Source of the DNA: Phymorhynchus buccinoides
Lineage: Eukaryota > Mollusca > Gastropoda > Neogastropoda > Raphitomidae
Assembly: GCA_017654935.2 (NCBI GenBank)
Contig: CM065680.1
Span: forward strand, 40,381,580-40,445,579
DNA length: 64,000 nt
Direction of reading: 5' to 3'
In this document: positions 44,001 through 57,419 of the stretch, in pieces
Numbering within the stretch: position 1 is the stretch's first letter
How the letters are laid out: the number at the start of each line of letters is the position of its first letter
The notes under the pieces: model-generated
Seen by the model: the letters and a program-made list of their open reading frames with translations, nothing else
The model's database searches: none
What the model was told of the DNA's origin: nothing
Made by a program: the position numbers and the translations under genes

Positions 44001-46822
44001 GGTTGTAGTTGTTGGTGTATCTGTTGTGGTTGTAGTTGTTGGTGTATCTGTTGTGGTTGTAGCTGTTGGTGTATCTGTTGTGGTTGTAGTTGTTGGTGTA
44101 TCTGTTGTGGATGTAGTTGTTGGTGTATCTGTTGTGGTTGTAGTTGTTGTTGTATCTGTTATGGTTGTAGTTGGTGTATCTGTTATGGTTGTAGTTGTTG
44201 GTGTATCTGTTGTGGATGTAGTTGTTGGTGTATCTGTTGTGGTTGTAGTTGTTGGTGTATCTGTTGTTGTGGTTGTAGTTGGTGTATCTGTTGTTGTTGT
44301 AGTTGTTGGTGTATCTGTTGTGGTTGTAGTTGTTGGTGTATCTGTTGTGGTTGTAGTTGTTGGTGTATCTGTTGTGGTTGTAGTTGTTGGTGTATCTGTT
44401 GTGGTTGTAGTTGTTGGTGTATCTGTTGTGGTTGTAGTTGTTGGTGTATCTGTTGTGGTTGTAGTTGGTGTATCTGTTGTGGTTGTAGTTGTTGGTGTAT
44501 CTGTTGTGGTTGTAGTTGTTGGTGTATCTGTTGTGGTTGTAGTTGTTGGTGTATCTGTTGTGGTTGTAGTTGTTGGTGCATCTGTTGTGGTTGTAGTAGG
44601 TGTATCTGTTGTGGTTGTAGTTGGTGTATCTGTTGTGGTTGTAGTTGTTGGTGTATCTGTTTTGGTTGTAGTTGCTGGTGAAACTGTTGTGGTTGTAGTT
44701 GGTGTATCTGTTGTGGTTGTAGTTGGTGTATCTGTTATGGTTGTAGTTGTTGGTGTATCTGTTGTGGTTGTAGTTGTTGGTGTATCTGTTGTGGTTGTAG
44801 TTGTTGGTGTATCTGTTGTGGTTGTAGTTGTTGGTGTATCTGTTGTGGTTGTAGTTGTTGGTGTATCTGTTGTGGTTGTAGTTGTTGGTGCATCTGTTGT
44901 GGTTGTAGGTGGTGTATCTGTTGTGGTTGTAGTTGTTGGTGCATCTGTTGAGGTTGTAGTTGGTGTATCTGTTGTGGATGTAGTTCGTGTATCTGTTGTG
45001 GTTGTAGTTGTTGGTGTATCTGTTGTGGTTGCAGTTGTTGGTGTATCTGTTGTGGATGTAGTTGTTGGTGCATCTGTTGTGGTTGCAGTTGTTGGTGTAT
45101 CTGTTGTGGATCTAGTTGTTGGTGTATCTGTTGTGGTTGTAGTTGTTGGTGTATCTGTTGTGGTTGTAGTTGTTGGTGTATCTGTTGTGGTTGTAGTTGT
45201 TGGTGTATCTGTTGTGGTTGTAGTTGTTGGTGTATCTGTTGTGGTTGCAGTTGTTGGTGTATCTGTTGTGGATGTAGTTATTGGTGTATCTGTTGTAGTT
45301 GTTGGTCTATCTGTTGTGGATGTAGTTGTTGGTGTATATGTTGTGGATGTAGTTGTTGGTGTTTCTGTAGTGGTGATGGTTGGTGTTTCTGTAGTGGTAG
45401 TGGTTGGTGTTTCTGTAGTGGTGGTGGTTGGTGTTTCTGTAGTGGTGGTGGTTGGTGTTTCTGTAGTGGTGGTGGTTGGTGTTTCTGTAGTGGTGGTGGT
45501 TGGTGTTTCTGTAGTGGGGTGGTTGGTGTTTCTGTAGTGGTGGTGGTTGGTGTTTCTGTAGTGGTGGTGGTTGGTGTTTCTGTAGTGGTGGTGGTTGGTG
45601 TTTCTGTAGTGGTGGTGGTTGGTGTTTCTGTAGTGGTGGTTGGTGTTTCTGTAGTGGTGGTTGGTGTTTCTGTAGTGGTGGTTGGTGTTTCTGTAGTGGT
45701 GGTGGTTGGTGTTTCTGTAGTAGTGGTGGTTGGTGTTTCTGTAGTAGTGGTGGTTGGTGTTTCTGTAGTAGTGGTGGTGGTTGGTGTTTCTGTGGTGGTG
45801 GTGGTTGGTGTTTCTGTAGTAGTGGTGGTTTGGTGTTTCTGTAGTGGTGGTGGTTGGTGTTTCTGTAGTGGTGGTGGTTGGTGTTTCTGTAGTGGTGGTG
45901 GTTGGTGTTTCTGTAGTGGTGGTGGTTGGTGTTTCTGTAGTGGTGGTGGTTGGTGTTTCTGTAGTGGTGGTGGTTGGTGTTTCTGTAGTGGTAGTGGTTG
46001 ATGTTTCTGTAGTGGCGGTGGTTGGTGTTTCTGTAGTGATGGTGGTTGGTGTTTCTCTACTGACGGTGGTTGGTGTGGCTGTACTGGCGGTGGTTGGTGT
46101 TTCTGTGGTGGCGGTGGTTGGTGTTTCTGTAGTGATGGTGGTTGGTGTTTCTCTACTGACGGTGGTTGGTGTGGCTGTACTGGCGGTGGTTGGTGTTTCT
46201 GTGGTGGTGGTGGTTGGTGTTTCTGTAGTAGTGGTGGTTGATGTTTCTGTAGTGGTGATGGTTGGTGTTTCTGTGGTGATGGTGGTTGGTGTTTCTGTAG
46301 TTGCTAGTGTTTCTGATGTGGTTGGTGTTTCTGTAGTGGTTGTGGTTGGTGTTTCTGTGGTGGCAGTGGTTGGTGTTTCTGTAATGATGGTGGTTTGTGT
46401 TTCTGTAGTGGTGATGGTTGGTGTTTCTGTGGTTGTGGTTGGTGTTTCTGTAGTGGTGATGGTTGGTGTTTCTGTGGTGGTGGTTGGTGTTTCTGTAGTG
46501 GTGATGGTTGGTGTTTCTGATGTGGTGGTTGGTGTTTCTGTAATGGTGGTGGTTGGTGTTTCTGTAGAGGTGGTGGTTGGTGTTTCTGTAGTGGTGGTGG
46601 TTGGTGTTTCTGTAGTGGTAGTGGTTGGTGTTTCTGTAGAGGTGGTGGTTGGTGTTTCTGTAGAGGTGGTGGTTGGTGTTTCTGTAGTGGTGGTGGTTGG
46701 TGTTTCTGTGGTGGTGGTGGTTGGTGTTTCTGTAGTGGTGGTGGTTGGTGTTTCTGTAGAGGTCACTTTAGTTGACATCTCGTGTGTAGTTTCAGTTGAA
46801 ACTGATGACGTTTCAGTGTACG
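41050..46822 (-). CDS. Giant mucin (PTS) exon 2, ETP then TDTP repeats
   Basis: The exon is 5773 nt, phase 1 to phase 1. The acceptor is CTGGTACAG|CG and the donor ACCACAG|GTAAT. A unique head (about 46822-46765, [15 protein letters not shown] then [11 protein letters not shown]) is followed by 24-bp ETP units to about 45360, with more variable members near 46000-46550. Then 27-bp TDTP units run to about 41230, and a unique Thr/Ser tail matches that of exon 1. The TDTP part stays in one frame for about 3.5 kb. One extra base near 41780 (gtgagttgtag where neighbours have gtggttgtag) throws the frame so that, read literally, translation would stop at about 41061, just before the exon end. Removing that one base-worth of shift restores the tail. 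Head and tail are near-duplicates of neighbouring exons. Confidence 0.82.
41230..45359 (-). repeat. 27-bp tandem array (TDTPTTTTT units), exon 2
   Basis: About 4.1 kb of very uniform 27-bp units. A rare variant pair (gagtgaagttgttggtgcat then gtggtttgagttgttgg on the plus strand) recurs about 780 bp apart at 42480 and 43260, marking a higher-order duplication. Confidence 0.95.
45360..46764 (-). repeat. 24-bp array (ETP units), exon 2
   Basis: About 1.4 kb of 24-bp units. The upstream half (46000-46560) is more diverse (variants encoding [11 protein letters not shown] and similar) than the exon 3 array, suggesting it is older. Confidence 0.93.
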
Positions 46823-47935
<1,113 letters not shown>

Positions 47936-50900
47936 CTGTGGTAGGCCTAGTTGTAGACGTGTTCTCTATGGTCGATGCAGTTGTCGTCTGGGAGCCTGCC
48001 CCAGTTGACTCTGTTGTAAAACTCGATGCAGTTGTGGTGCTCTCTGTAGTAGTCCTTGTACTTGTAGGCAATGTTGTTAATGTTTCTACTGCAGTTGTTG
48101 GTGCTTCTGGTGTACTTGTCTGTGTCTCTGTTGTGGTTGTAGTTGTTGGTGTATCTGTTGTGGTTGTAGTTGTTGGTGTATCTGATGTGGTTGTTGGTGT
48201 ATCTGTTGTGGTTGTAGTTGTTGGCGTGTCTGTTGTGGATGTAGTTATTGGTATATTTGTTGTGGTTGTAGTTGTTGGTGTTTCTGTTGTAGTTGTAGTT
48301 GTTGGTGTGTCTGTTGTGGTTGTAGTTGTTGGTGTATCTGTTGTGGATGTAGTTGTTGGTGTATCTGTTGTGGTTGTAGTTGTTGGTGTATCTGTTGTAG
48401 TTGTAGTTGTTGGTGTATCTGTTGTGGTTGAAGTTGTTGCACTATCTGTTGTGGTTGTAGTAGTTGGTGTATCTGTTGCGGTTGTAGTTGTTGGTGTATC
48501 TGTTGTGGTTGTTGTAGTTGTTGGTGTATCTGTTGTGGTTGTAGTTGTTGGTGTATCTGTTGTGGTTGTAGTTGTTGGTGTATCTGTTGTGGTTGTAGTA
48601 GTTGTTGGTGTATCTGTTGTGGTTGTAGTAGTTGGTGTATCTGTTGTAGTTGTTGGTGTATCTGTTGCGGTTGTAGTTGTTGGTGTGTCTGTTGTTGTAG
48701 TAGTTGTTGGTGTATCTGTTGCGGTTGTAGTTGTTGGTGTATCTGTTGTGGTTGTAGTTGTTGGTGTATCGGTTGTGGTTGTAGTTGTTGGTGTATCTGT
48801 TGTGGTTGTTGGTGTATCTGTTGTGGTTGTAGATGTTGGTGTATCTGTTGTGGTTGTAGTTGTTGGTGTATCTGTTGTGGTTGTGGTTGTGGTTGTTGGA
48901 GTATCTGTTGTGGTTGTGGTTGTATCTGTTGTGGTTGTGGTTGTTGGAGTATCTGTTGTGGTTGTGGTTGTGTCTGTTGGGGTTGGGGTTGTTGCTGTAT
49001 CTGTTGTGGTTGTAGTTGTTGGTGTATCTGTTGTGGTTGTAGTTGTTGGTGTATCTGTTGTAGTTGTAGTTGTTGGTGTATCTGTTGTGGTTGTGGTTGT
49101 TGGTGTATCTGTTGTGGTTGTGGTTGTTGGTGTATCTGTTGTGGTTGTAGTTGTTGGTGTATCTGTTGTGGTTGTGGTTGTTGGTGTATCTGTTGTGGTT
49201 GTGGTTGTTGGTGTATCTGTTGTGGTTGTAGTTGTTGGTGTATCTGTTGTGGTTGTGGTTGTTGGTGTATCTGTTGTGGTTGTAGTTGTTGGTGTATCTG
49301 TTGTAGTTGTTGGTGCATCTGTTGTGGTTGTAGTTGTTGGTGTATCTGTTGTGGTTGTAGTTGTAGTTGTTGTTGTATCGGTTGTAGTTGTTGGAGCATC
49401 TGTTGTGGTTGTAGTTGTTGGTGTATCTGTTGTGGTTGTAGTTGTAGTTGTTGGTGTATCCGTTGTGGTTGTAGTTGTAGTTGTTGGTGTATCTGTTGTG
49501 GTTGTAGTTGTAGTTGGTGGTGTATATGTTGTGGTTGTAGTTGTTGGTGTATCTGTTGTGGTTGTAGTTGTTGGTGTATCTGTTGTGGTTGTAGTTGTTG
49601 GTGTATCTGTTGTGGTTGTAGTTGGTGTATCTGTTGTAGTTGTTGGTGTATCTGTTGTGGTTGTAGTTGTAGTTGTTGGTGTATCGGTTGTAGTTGTTGG
49701 TGCATCTGTTGTGGTTGTAGTTGTTGGTGTATCTGTTGTAGTTGTAGTTGTTGGTTTATCTGTTGTAGTTGTTGGTGTATCTGTTGTGGGTGTAGTTGTA
49801 GTTGGTGGTGTATCTGTTGTGGTTGTTGTTGTAGTTGTTGGTGTATCTGTTGTGGTTGTAGTTGGTGTATCTGTTGTGGTTGTAGTTGTTGGTGTATCTG
49901 TTGTGGTTGTAGTTGTTGGTGTATCTGTTGTGGTTGTAGTTGTTGGTGTATCTGTTGTGGTTGTAGTTGTTGGTGTATCTGTTGTGGTTGTAGTTGTTGG
50001 TGTATCTGTTGTGGTTGTAGTTGTAGTTGTTGTTGTATCGGTTGTAGTTGTTGGTGCATCTGTTGTGGTTGTAGTTGTTGGTGTATCTGTTGTGGTTGTA
50101 GTTGTAGTTGTTGGTGTATCTGTTGTAGTTGTAGTTGTTGGTGTATCTGTTGTGGTTGTAGTTGTTGGTGTATCTGTTGTGGTTGTAGTTGTTGGTGTAT
50201 CTGTTGTGGTTGTAGTTGTTGGTGTATCTGTTGTAGTTGCTGTTGTATCTGTTGTGGTTGTAGTTGTAGTTGTTGGTGTATCGGTTGTAGTTGGTGCATC
50301 TGTTGTGGTTGTAGTTGTTGGTGTATCTGTTGCAGTTGTAGTTGTTGGTTTATCGGTTGTAGTTGTTGGTGTTGGTGTATCTGTTGTAGTTGTAGTTGTT
50401 GTGGTGTATCTGTTGTGGTTGTAGTTGTAGTTGTTGGTGTATCTGTTGTGGTTGTAGTTGGTGTATCTGTTGTGGTTGTAGTTGTTGGTGTGTCTGTTGT
50501 GGTTGTAGTTGTTGGTGTGTCTGTTGTGGTTGTAGTTGTTGGTGTATCTGTTGTGGTTGTAGTTGTTGGTGTATCTGTTGTGGTTGTAGTTGTTGGTGTA
50601 TCTGTTGTGGTTGTAGTTGTTGGTGTGTCTGTTGTGGTTGTAGCTGTTGGTGTATCTGTTGTGGTTGTAGTTGTTGGTGTATCTGTTGTGGTTGTTGTTG
50701 GTGTATCTGTTGTGGTTGTAGTTGTTGGTGTATCTGTTGTAGTTGTAGTTGTTGGTGTATCTGTTGTGGTTGTAGCTGTGTGTGTATCTGTTGTGGTTGT
50801 AGTTGTTGGTGTATCTGTTGTGGTTGTAGTTTTGGTGTATCTGTTGTGGTTGTAGTTGTTGGTGTATCTGTTGTGGATGTAGTTGTTGGTGTATTTGTTG

Positions 50901-52790
50901 TGGTTGTAGTTGTTGGTGTATCTGTTGTGGTTGTAGTTGTTGGTGTATCTGTTGTGGTTGTAGTTGTTGGTGTATCTGTTGTGGTTGTAGTTGTTGGTGT
51001 ATCTGTTGTGGTTGTAGTTGTTGGTGTATCTGTAGTGGTTGTAGTTGTTGGTGCATCTGTTGTTGTTGTAGCTGTTGGTGTATCTGTTGTGGTTGTAGTT
51101 GTTGGTGTTTCTGTACTGGTTGTTGGTGTATCTGTTGTAGTTGTTGGTGTATCTGTTGTGGTTGTAGTTGTTGGTGTATCTGTTGTGGTTGTTGTTGTTG
51201 GTGTATCTGTTGTGGTTGTAGTTGTTGGTGTATCTGTTGTGGTTGTAGTTGTTGGTGTATCTGTTGTGGTTGTAGTTGTTGGTGTATCTGTTGTGGTTGT
51301 AGTTGTTGGTGTATCTGTTGTGGTTGTAGTTGTTGGTGTATCTGTTGTGGTTGTTGGTGTATCTGTTGTGGTTGTAGTTGTTGGTGTATCTGTTGTGGTT
51401 GTAGTTGTTGGTGTATCTGTTGTGGTTGTAGTTGTTGGTGTATCTGTTGTGGTTGTAGTTATTGGAGTATCTGTTGTGGTTGTAGTTGTTGGTGTATCTG
51501 TTGTGGTTGTAGTTGTTGGTGTATCTGTTGTGGTTGTAGTTGTTGGTGTATCTGTTGTGGTTGTAGTTGTTGGTGTTTCTGTTGTGGTTGTTGGTGTATC
51601 TGTTGTGGTTGTAGTTGTTGGTGTATCTGTTGTGGTTGTTGGTGTATCTGTTGTGGTTGTAGTTGTTGGTGTATCTGTTGTGGTTGTAGTTGTTGGTGTA
51701 TCTGTTGTGGTTGTAGTTGTTGGTGTATCTGTTGTGGTTGTAGTTGTTGGTGTATCTGTTGTGGTTGTAGTTGTTGGTGTATCTGTTGTGGTTGTAGTTG
51801 TTGGTGTATCTGTTGTGGTTGTAGTTGTTGGTGTATCTGTTGTGGTTGTAGTTGTTGGTGTATCTGTTGTGGTTGTTGGTGTATCTGTTGTGGATGTAGT
51901 TGTTGGTTTATCTGTTGTGGTTGTAGTTGTTGGTGTTTCTGTAGTGGTGGTTGGTGTTTCTGTAGAGGTGGTGGTTGGTGTTTCTGTAGTGGTGGTTGGT
52001 GTTTCTGTAGTGGTGATGGTTGGTGTTTCTGTAGTAGTGGTGGTTGGTGTTTCTGTAGTAGTGGTGGTTGGTGTTTCTGTTGTAGTTGTTGGTGTGTCTG
52101 TTGTGGTTGTAGTTGTTGGTGTATCTGTTGTGGTTGTAGTTGTTGGTGTATCTGTTGTAGTTGTAGTTGTTAGTGTATCTGTTGAGGTTGTAGTTGTTGG
52201 TGTATCTGTTGTAGTTGTAGTTGTTGGTGTATTTGTTGTAGTTGTTGGTGTATCTGTTGTAGTTGTAGTTGTTGGTGTATCTGTTGTGGTAGTAGTTGTT
52301 GGTGCATCTGTTGTGGTTGTAGTTGTTGGTGTATCTGTTGTGGTTGTAGTTGTTGGTGTATCTGTTGTGGTTGTAGTTGTTGATGTATCTGTTGTGGTTG
52401 AAGTTGTTGCACTATCTTTTGTGGTTGTGCTTGTTGGTGTATCTGTTGTGGTTGTTGGTGTTTCTGTACTGGTTGTTTGTGTATCTGTTGTGGTTGTAGT
52501 TAATGGTATATTTGTTGTGGTTGTAGTTGTTGGTGTATCTGTTGTGGTTGTGGTTGTAGTTGTTGGTGTATCTGTTGTGGTTGTAGTTGTTGGTGTATCT
52601 GTTGTAGTTGGTGTATCTGTTGTGGTTGTAGTTGTTGGTGTATCTGTTGTGGTTGTTGTTGTTGGTGTATCTGTTGTGGTTGAAGTTGTTGGTGTATCTG
52701 TTGTGGTTGTAGTTGTTGGTGTATCTGTTGTGGTTGTAGTTGTTGGTGTATCTGTTGTGGTTGTAGTCGTTTGTGTATCTGTTGTTGTTC
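47936..52790 (-). CDS. Giant mucin (PTS) exon 1, TDTP repeats
   Basis: The exon is 4855 nt, entered in phase 1 after a poly-ATT tract ending ACAG and left in phase 1 at ACCACAG|GTAAG. The first residues are GTTTDTQTTT, followed by a near-perfect array of 27-bp units encoding [10 protein letters not shown] short patch of the 24-bp ETPTTTTT unit lies about 51940-52085. The last about 65 residues (48124-47936) are non-repetitive Thr/Ser-rich sequence including [15 protein letters not shown] and TTRPTTG, shared with exon 46822-41050. Length is off by one from a multiple of three for phase 1 to 1. A single-base register change is seen near 50830, where the array runs into a Q/H/L-rich frame; other changes follow. 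Nearly every Thr is a candidate O-glycan site. Confidence 0.82.
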
Positions 52791-53142
52791 CTGTAATAAT
52801 AATAATAATAATATTAATAATAATAATTATAATAATAATAATGAATAACATTTATTTGTTGCAGTACCCTGTGAACTGCTCAACGCGCCTTACAGATACA
52901 AACACATAAATAAATAAACATGAACATTATAATACATGCAAGTAATACGAATTAATTATTACATAGAACAATTTGAACGGTCATACACCAAGAGATAAAT
53001 GTACAGATACAAGGGACATATAAATATATATGCTACAGTAAATTTGTGAAATCAGTAATTTCATGAAACTCCTAAAATTGTCAGCCCCAGTAATTACATG
53101 AAATTAGTAATTCAAATAAAAATCATCCTAGTAATTTCAGGT

Positions 53143-53200
<58 letters not shown>

Positions 53201-53490
53201 GCGTGCGTGCGTGCGTGCGTGCGCGCGTGCGTGCGTGCGTGTGCGCGCGCGCACACGCAAAGAGGATAAGAGGCTTTCAAACCTATACCTTTAATCGGTA
53301 TGCTGAGCCTTGCTATTAATAGTGGGCCTTTAATATAATTTTAAAACGGACAATAGTATTGACAGTAGGCTACTAAAAATAGGTCAAGACTTGCTATGAG
53401 ATACCTAAATTTATATGTTGTCGCCTACCTATCTTACCTTTTAAACAAAAATTTGTTCTTACTTGCAATGTTGTACTTTGACCATATTAT
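52791..53490. other. Intron start region with (AAT)n and (GT)n
   Basis: An (AAT)n-like tract at 52797-52842 serves as the polypyrimidine-like region before the exon 1 acceptor. A (GT)n/(GTGC)n tract lies at 53143-53250. Otherwise AT-rich without features. Confidence 0.7.
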
Positions 53491-53694
53491 CGACCCTCAA
53501 TCTCAAGGTCTGCTTCGTTCGTTCTTTACGAAAGATAAGGCCATAATGGAAATATCGTGATCGAGCACCGCGTAGCCTTTAGTTTGTTCTCAAACACACA
53601 ACTATGGTTATTCTATCCACCATTTGGACCGCTTGGGAACAAACCAATGCCTGTGGTGGTCGACGAAGATAAGGCCAAAATAATCGCGATAATT

Positions 53695-53984
53695 ATGCCT
53701 CCCCCCCCCCCCCCCCCCACCTGCGTGCGCATCTCGACCCTTCCAACGGAAGTGTCGCCATCTTAGTCCTTATTTGTGTGTAAACAAAGTGAAAATGTTA
53801 TCTAAATGTGTAAAGAAAACATCCAGATGTTATAAATACAGTTTAGATAAGTTTCGAATTGGAACAGCCAAATACGCAGCATCGATCTGGCATTTTTTCA
53901 AACAAAGTTACTGACTAAGATGGCGGTCTCCCATAATATGGCGCTCCTTGTGGCCGGATATGACGACACGTGGGTACAAGCCAT
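53695..53984 (+). mobile_element. Non-autonomous dispersed element, copy B (nested)
   Basis: Second copy of 4869-5205, with a C run at its left part. It sits inside another dispersed repeat (about 53491-54075) whose two halves resemble 59310-59425 (cctcaatctcaa... and aaaaatggcagaatg...), so it is probably a nested insertion. Confidence 0.6.
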
Positions 53985-54234
53985 ACTGACATTGATCAAC
54001 CCTTTCCCAAAAATGGCAGAATGTTTCTTCTCTGTTAATTTTTTCAATGCGAAATGAGGGAAGGGGGGTGAGTAGAGTACAAGATATCACTTACTTGCAT
54101 AATTATAAAGATGTCAAAATGAATCGTGGATAAAAAATGTACTCAATTCTTTCAAATGTTTCTGATACAGCTCAGTCTACTGTTGCAATCGCATTTAATC
54201 GTCTGCAAAAGTTTCGAGTTATTTCCCCTGGGAC

Positions 54235-54558
54235 AAATGTTAAGAAAAGCTCCCTCCTCTGCCCCTTCCATTCATTTCAGACGGTTTCAGGTTAGGGTTA
54301 GTTATTGTTTTGTGTATTTGACACTAAACTGACCCTAAACCTATCCCTAACCCTATCCCTAACCCTATCCCAAACCCTATTCCTAACCATAATAATAATA
54401 ATAATAAATAATAACTAACATTTATAGAGCGCCCTTTCTCTCTTGAGCTCACGGGCACTTCACAAATTATATAAATGAACAAATAAATAAATAAATAAGC
54501 TACAACAATATTAACTAACACAAACATGCACAAAGCCATAACACGTGCACGCGCGCAT

Positions 54559-54604
<46 letters not shown>

Positions 54605-55543
54605 GCAACCCCCGCACATACAGACACACACAATGTGTGGAACTTAATTTTAAATCAGGAAACAGGACAAGGAAGAAATCAGAAGTATTGCCGGAAGCTC
54701 GAAGAGGTGAGTTTTAAGAGCGGGTTTGAAAGATTTAGCAGAACGAAGTTCATAGGGTAGAGAGTTCCATATAGAAGGGGCACTGAAAGAAAATGAACGT
54801 TCACCATATGTCTTAGTGTTTGTGCGAGGAATAGAAAGGATAAATTTGTGAGAAGAGGAACGGAGAGGCCTGGAGGGTGAGTACAGGTGAACGAGATCAG
54901 AGAGGTAGGCAGGACCAAATGAATGGACACATTGAAACAGAGGCAAGCAATTTTGTAATTTATTCTTGCCTCGACTGAAAGCCAGTGCAAGGATTGAGGT
55001 GGGGTCTGATGTGGTCTGTACGAGGGTCTTTAAGGATCAACCGATCTGCATTGTTTTGAAGTTTGCTGAGGAGGGTTTGCGGACAGCCTACAAGTAAGGA
55101 ATTGCAATAATCGATGCGAGACAGTACAAAAGCTGATACTAGAGTCTTGGTGGCTTCAACTGTGAGATAGTGAAGAATGGCACTAATACAACGGAGCTCA
55201 AAGTTCACATTACGAATCAGAGTCATAACATGAATGACCATAGTTAGCTGACAGTCGAGTGTTGCACCAAGGTTTTTAGCTGATTGACAGAAAGGGACAG
55301 TAGCATCGCCAATGACAAGAGAGTCAGGAAACTGAACAGAGGTGGAACTTCTCTGAGTGGCAACGATCATTGCCTCACTTTTATCATCATTGAGTTTCAG
55401 TTTATTGGAGGTCATCCACGACTTGACATCTGAAACAGTATCCTGCATGGACAAAGCTAGGTCATCAATCTCATTAAGCTTGGAAGACTTTTGCAGTTGG
55501 GTATCATCAGCGAATGAGTGGTGGAGAGCTGAATGCTGGGACC

Positions 55544-55579
<36 letters not shown>

Positions 55580-55788
55580 GTACATTTATATAGCGATAAC
55601 CCTAACCCTAACCTGAAACCGTCTAATCCACACAAAAATTAAAATGGATGGTATGTTATGAGATTGACACTTAACTGACCCTAAACCTATCCCTGACCCT
55701 ATCCAAAACCCTATTCCTAACTCTAACCCTAACCGAAACCGTCTCAACTGAATGGAAGGGGCAGAGGAGGGAGCTTTTCTTAACATTT
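54235..55788. repeat. Inverted arms with telomere-like repeats around a LINE relic
   Basis: 54235-54302 (aagctccctcctctgcccct then ggttagggttag) recurs inverted at 55723-55788. Imperfect CCCTAA-type hexamers occur at 54330-54388 and 55597-55735. (AAT)n tracts follow on the inner side of both. The retrotransposon fragment lies between them. Confidence 0.7.
54640..55540 (-). pseudogene. Decayed non-LTR reverse transcriptase fragment
   Basis: The minus strand encodes the C-terminal part of a reverse transcriptase. The catalytic core motif reads FADD (55503-55514) followed by TQLQKS. Then come NKLKLNDDKSEAMIV, the KNLGATLD segment, VLSRIDYCNSLLVG and, after a frameshift near 54975, HWLSVEARINYKIACLCFN and a further shifted SAPSIWNSLPYELRS. 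These are hallmark segments of CR1/L2/Nimb-like elements in invertebrates. The N-terminal RT motifs, endonuclease and ORF1 are missing. At least two frameshifts make it dead. It lies in the intron before giant exon 1. Confidence 0.85.
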
Positions 55789-55994
55789 GCCTCCCTTGGT
55801 GATAACTTCACTGTACAATAGAACATTCAAGTCTATCAATAGACTTGAAAATGTATTTGTTTTTTTAAGTTGTTTCGATAATTCAAAAAGTAAGTACGGA
55901 AAATAATGCCAATCGGCCACGAATAATTAAGCCCCAGAAGAAGAATATGATTAGTACCCGAGCCCCTTAAGGTAAAAAACACACCAAAAAAACA

Positions 55995-55996
<2 letters not shown>

Positions 55997-56041
<45 letters not shown>

Positions 56042-56249
56042 GAAGAAGAAGAAGAAGAAGAAGAAGATCGAAGAACGTTTTTCTCTGAATTTGCAAACGG
56101 GACTTTCTTGGTAGGGGAAGACGGGGTAAAAAGCGCATGGGCGGGTAAGAAGCCCACCCCAATTATCTCATGAAATGAAGCAAATTTCAGTCAAATTTGC
56201 CCATGAGACGAATGCTAGACATAAACGCTCGTCTCATGGGCAAAGTGAG

Positions 56250-56313
<64 letters not shown>

Positions 56314-56380
56314 TAACAAGAAGAAGAAGAAGAAGATCGAAGAACGTTTTTCTCTGAATTTGCAAACGGGACTTTCCTGG
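55997..56380. repeat. Duplicated (AAT)n-(AAG)n segment with partial palindromic elements
   Basis: (AAT)n at 55997-56038 and 56251-56310 are each followed by (AAG)n, aagatcgaagaacgtttttc and a copy of the palindromic element. The first element copy (56112-56250) is cut in its right half by the second AAT tract, so the segment was tandemly duplicated. Confidence 0.8.
56112..56250. mobile_element. Palindromic miniature element, copy 3 (truncated)
   Basis: Left half plus the hairpin turn of the same element as 7053-7270, ending at gtgaga before an AAT tract. Confidence 0.85.
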
Positions 56381-56617
56381 TAGGGGAAGACGGGGTAAAA
56401 AGCGCATGGGCGGGTAAGAAGCCCACCCCAATTATCTCATGAAACGAAGCAAATTTCAGTCTAATTTTGCCCATGAGACGAGCGTTAGACATGAGACGAA
56501 TGCTAGACATTAACGCTCGTCTCATGGGCAAAATGAGACTGAAATTTGCTTCATTTCATGAGATAATTGGGGTGGGCTTCTTACCCGCCCATGCGCTTTT
56601 TACCCCGTCTTCCCCTA
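56381..56617. mobile_element. Palindromic miniature element, copy 4
   Basis: Complete copy between TA dinucleotides with about 19 extra bases duplicated at the hairpin turn (gacgagcgttagacatgaga, then gacgaatgctagac). Confidence 0.87.
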
Positions 56618-56773
56618 TTGCAGTACTTCCAGGAAACACTATAATTATGTAGCCTACCATCTATAAATGTCCCATTATTATGTTCCTGTCCCAAGTCGGA
56701 GGAGGACGCTAAGCACATTTTCTTCTAATGTCTTTCTTCAAAATGTTACAGTCCTGTTGGGGGAGGGAAGAAA

Positions 56774-56991
56774 TAGGGGAAGACGGGGTAAAAAGCGCAT
56801 GGGCGGGTAAGAAGCCCACCCCAATTATCTCATGAAATAAAGAAAATTTCAGTCAAATTTGCCCATGAGACGAATGCTAGACATTAACGCTCGTCTCATG
56901 GGCAAAATGAGACTGAAATTTGCTTCATTTCATGAGATAATTGGGGTGGGCTTCTTACCCGCCCATGCGCCTTTTACGCCGTCTTCCCCTA
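56774..56991. mobile_element. Palindromic miniature element, copy 5
   Basis: Complete copy flanked by TA. The right end has two changes (ccttttacgcc for gctttttaccc). Confidence 0.87.
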
Positions 56992-57324
56992 TCTTTGCAT
57001 TTCAAAATAAATATGCTGACACTTTTCTTGGTATCGAGTCCAATGTTTCATAATAGGAATTGTTCGGAAATAATTAAGGGGAGTAATTTCATGGGGTGTG
57101 GGAGTGATCTTGCCTAATTCAATCGGTCAAACAGGGAAAGTCAATCTACCATCAGCTCTCGTAGCCTATCGACTCGTGTGTTTGAGCAGACATACAGCAC
57201 TTAGAACAACGTGCGTCATTCTACAAAATTGTGTCATTTATATTTTTATGTCACATTTTGCAAGTTTTATCAGTTTGTGGCCACTTGCCACCCCTAATTT
57301 TTCTTTAAAAAATGTTTGCAAGTA

Positions 57325-57419
57325 GCTGACTCGCATCCTGCGGTTTCAAGTTTCGACGCCATTGTTGCATTGTTGCTATGGTTTTGACCGAGTAATGGAG
57401 GTAAACAACTCTAATTTTC
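57325..57419 (+). repeat. Dispersed repeat, partner of 1893-1999
   Basis: Shares catcctgcggtttcaag and ttgttgcattgttgctatgg with 1893-1999. Between here and 57985 I see no further feature except G and C homopolymer runs (about 57736, 57938-57959). Confidence 0.65.

Noticed and set aside
54330..54388. True interstitial telomere
   Set aside because: The hexamers are imperfect, short, and associated with a repeated inverted arm, so a dispersed repeat is the simpler reading.
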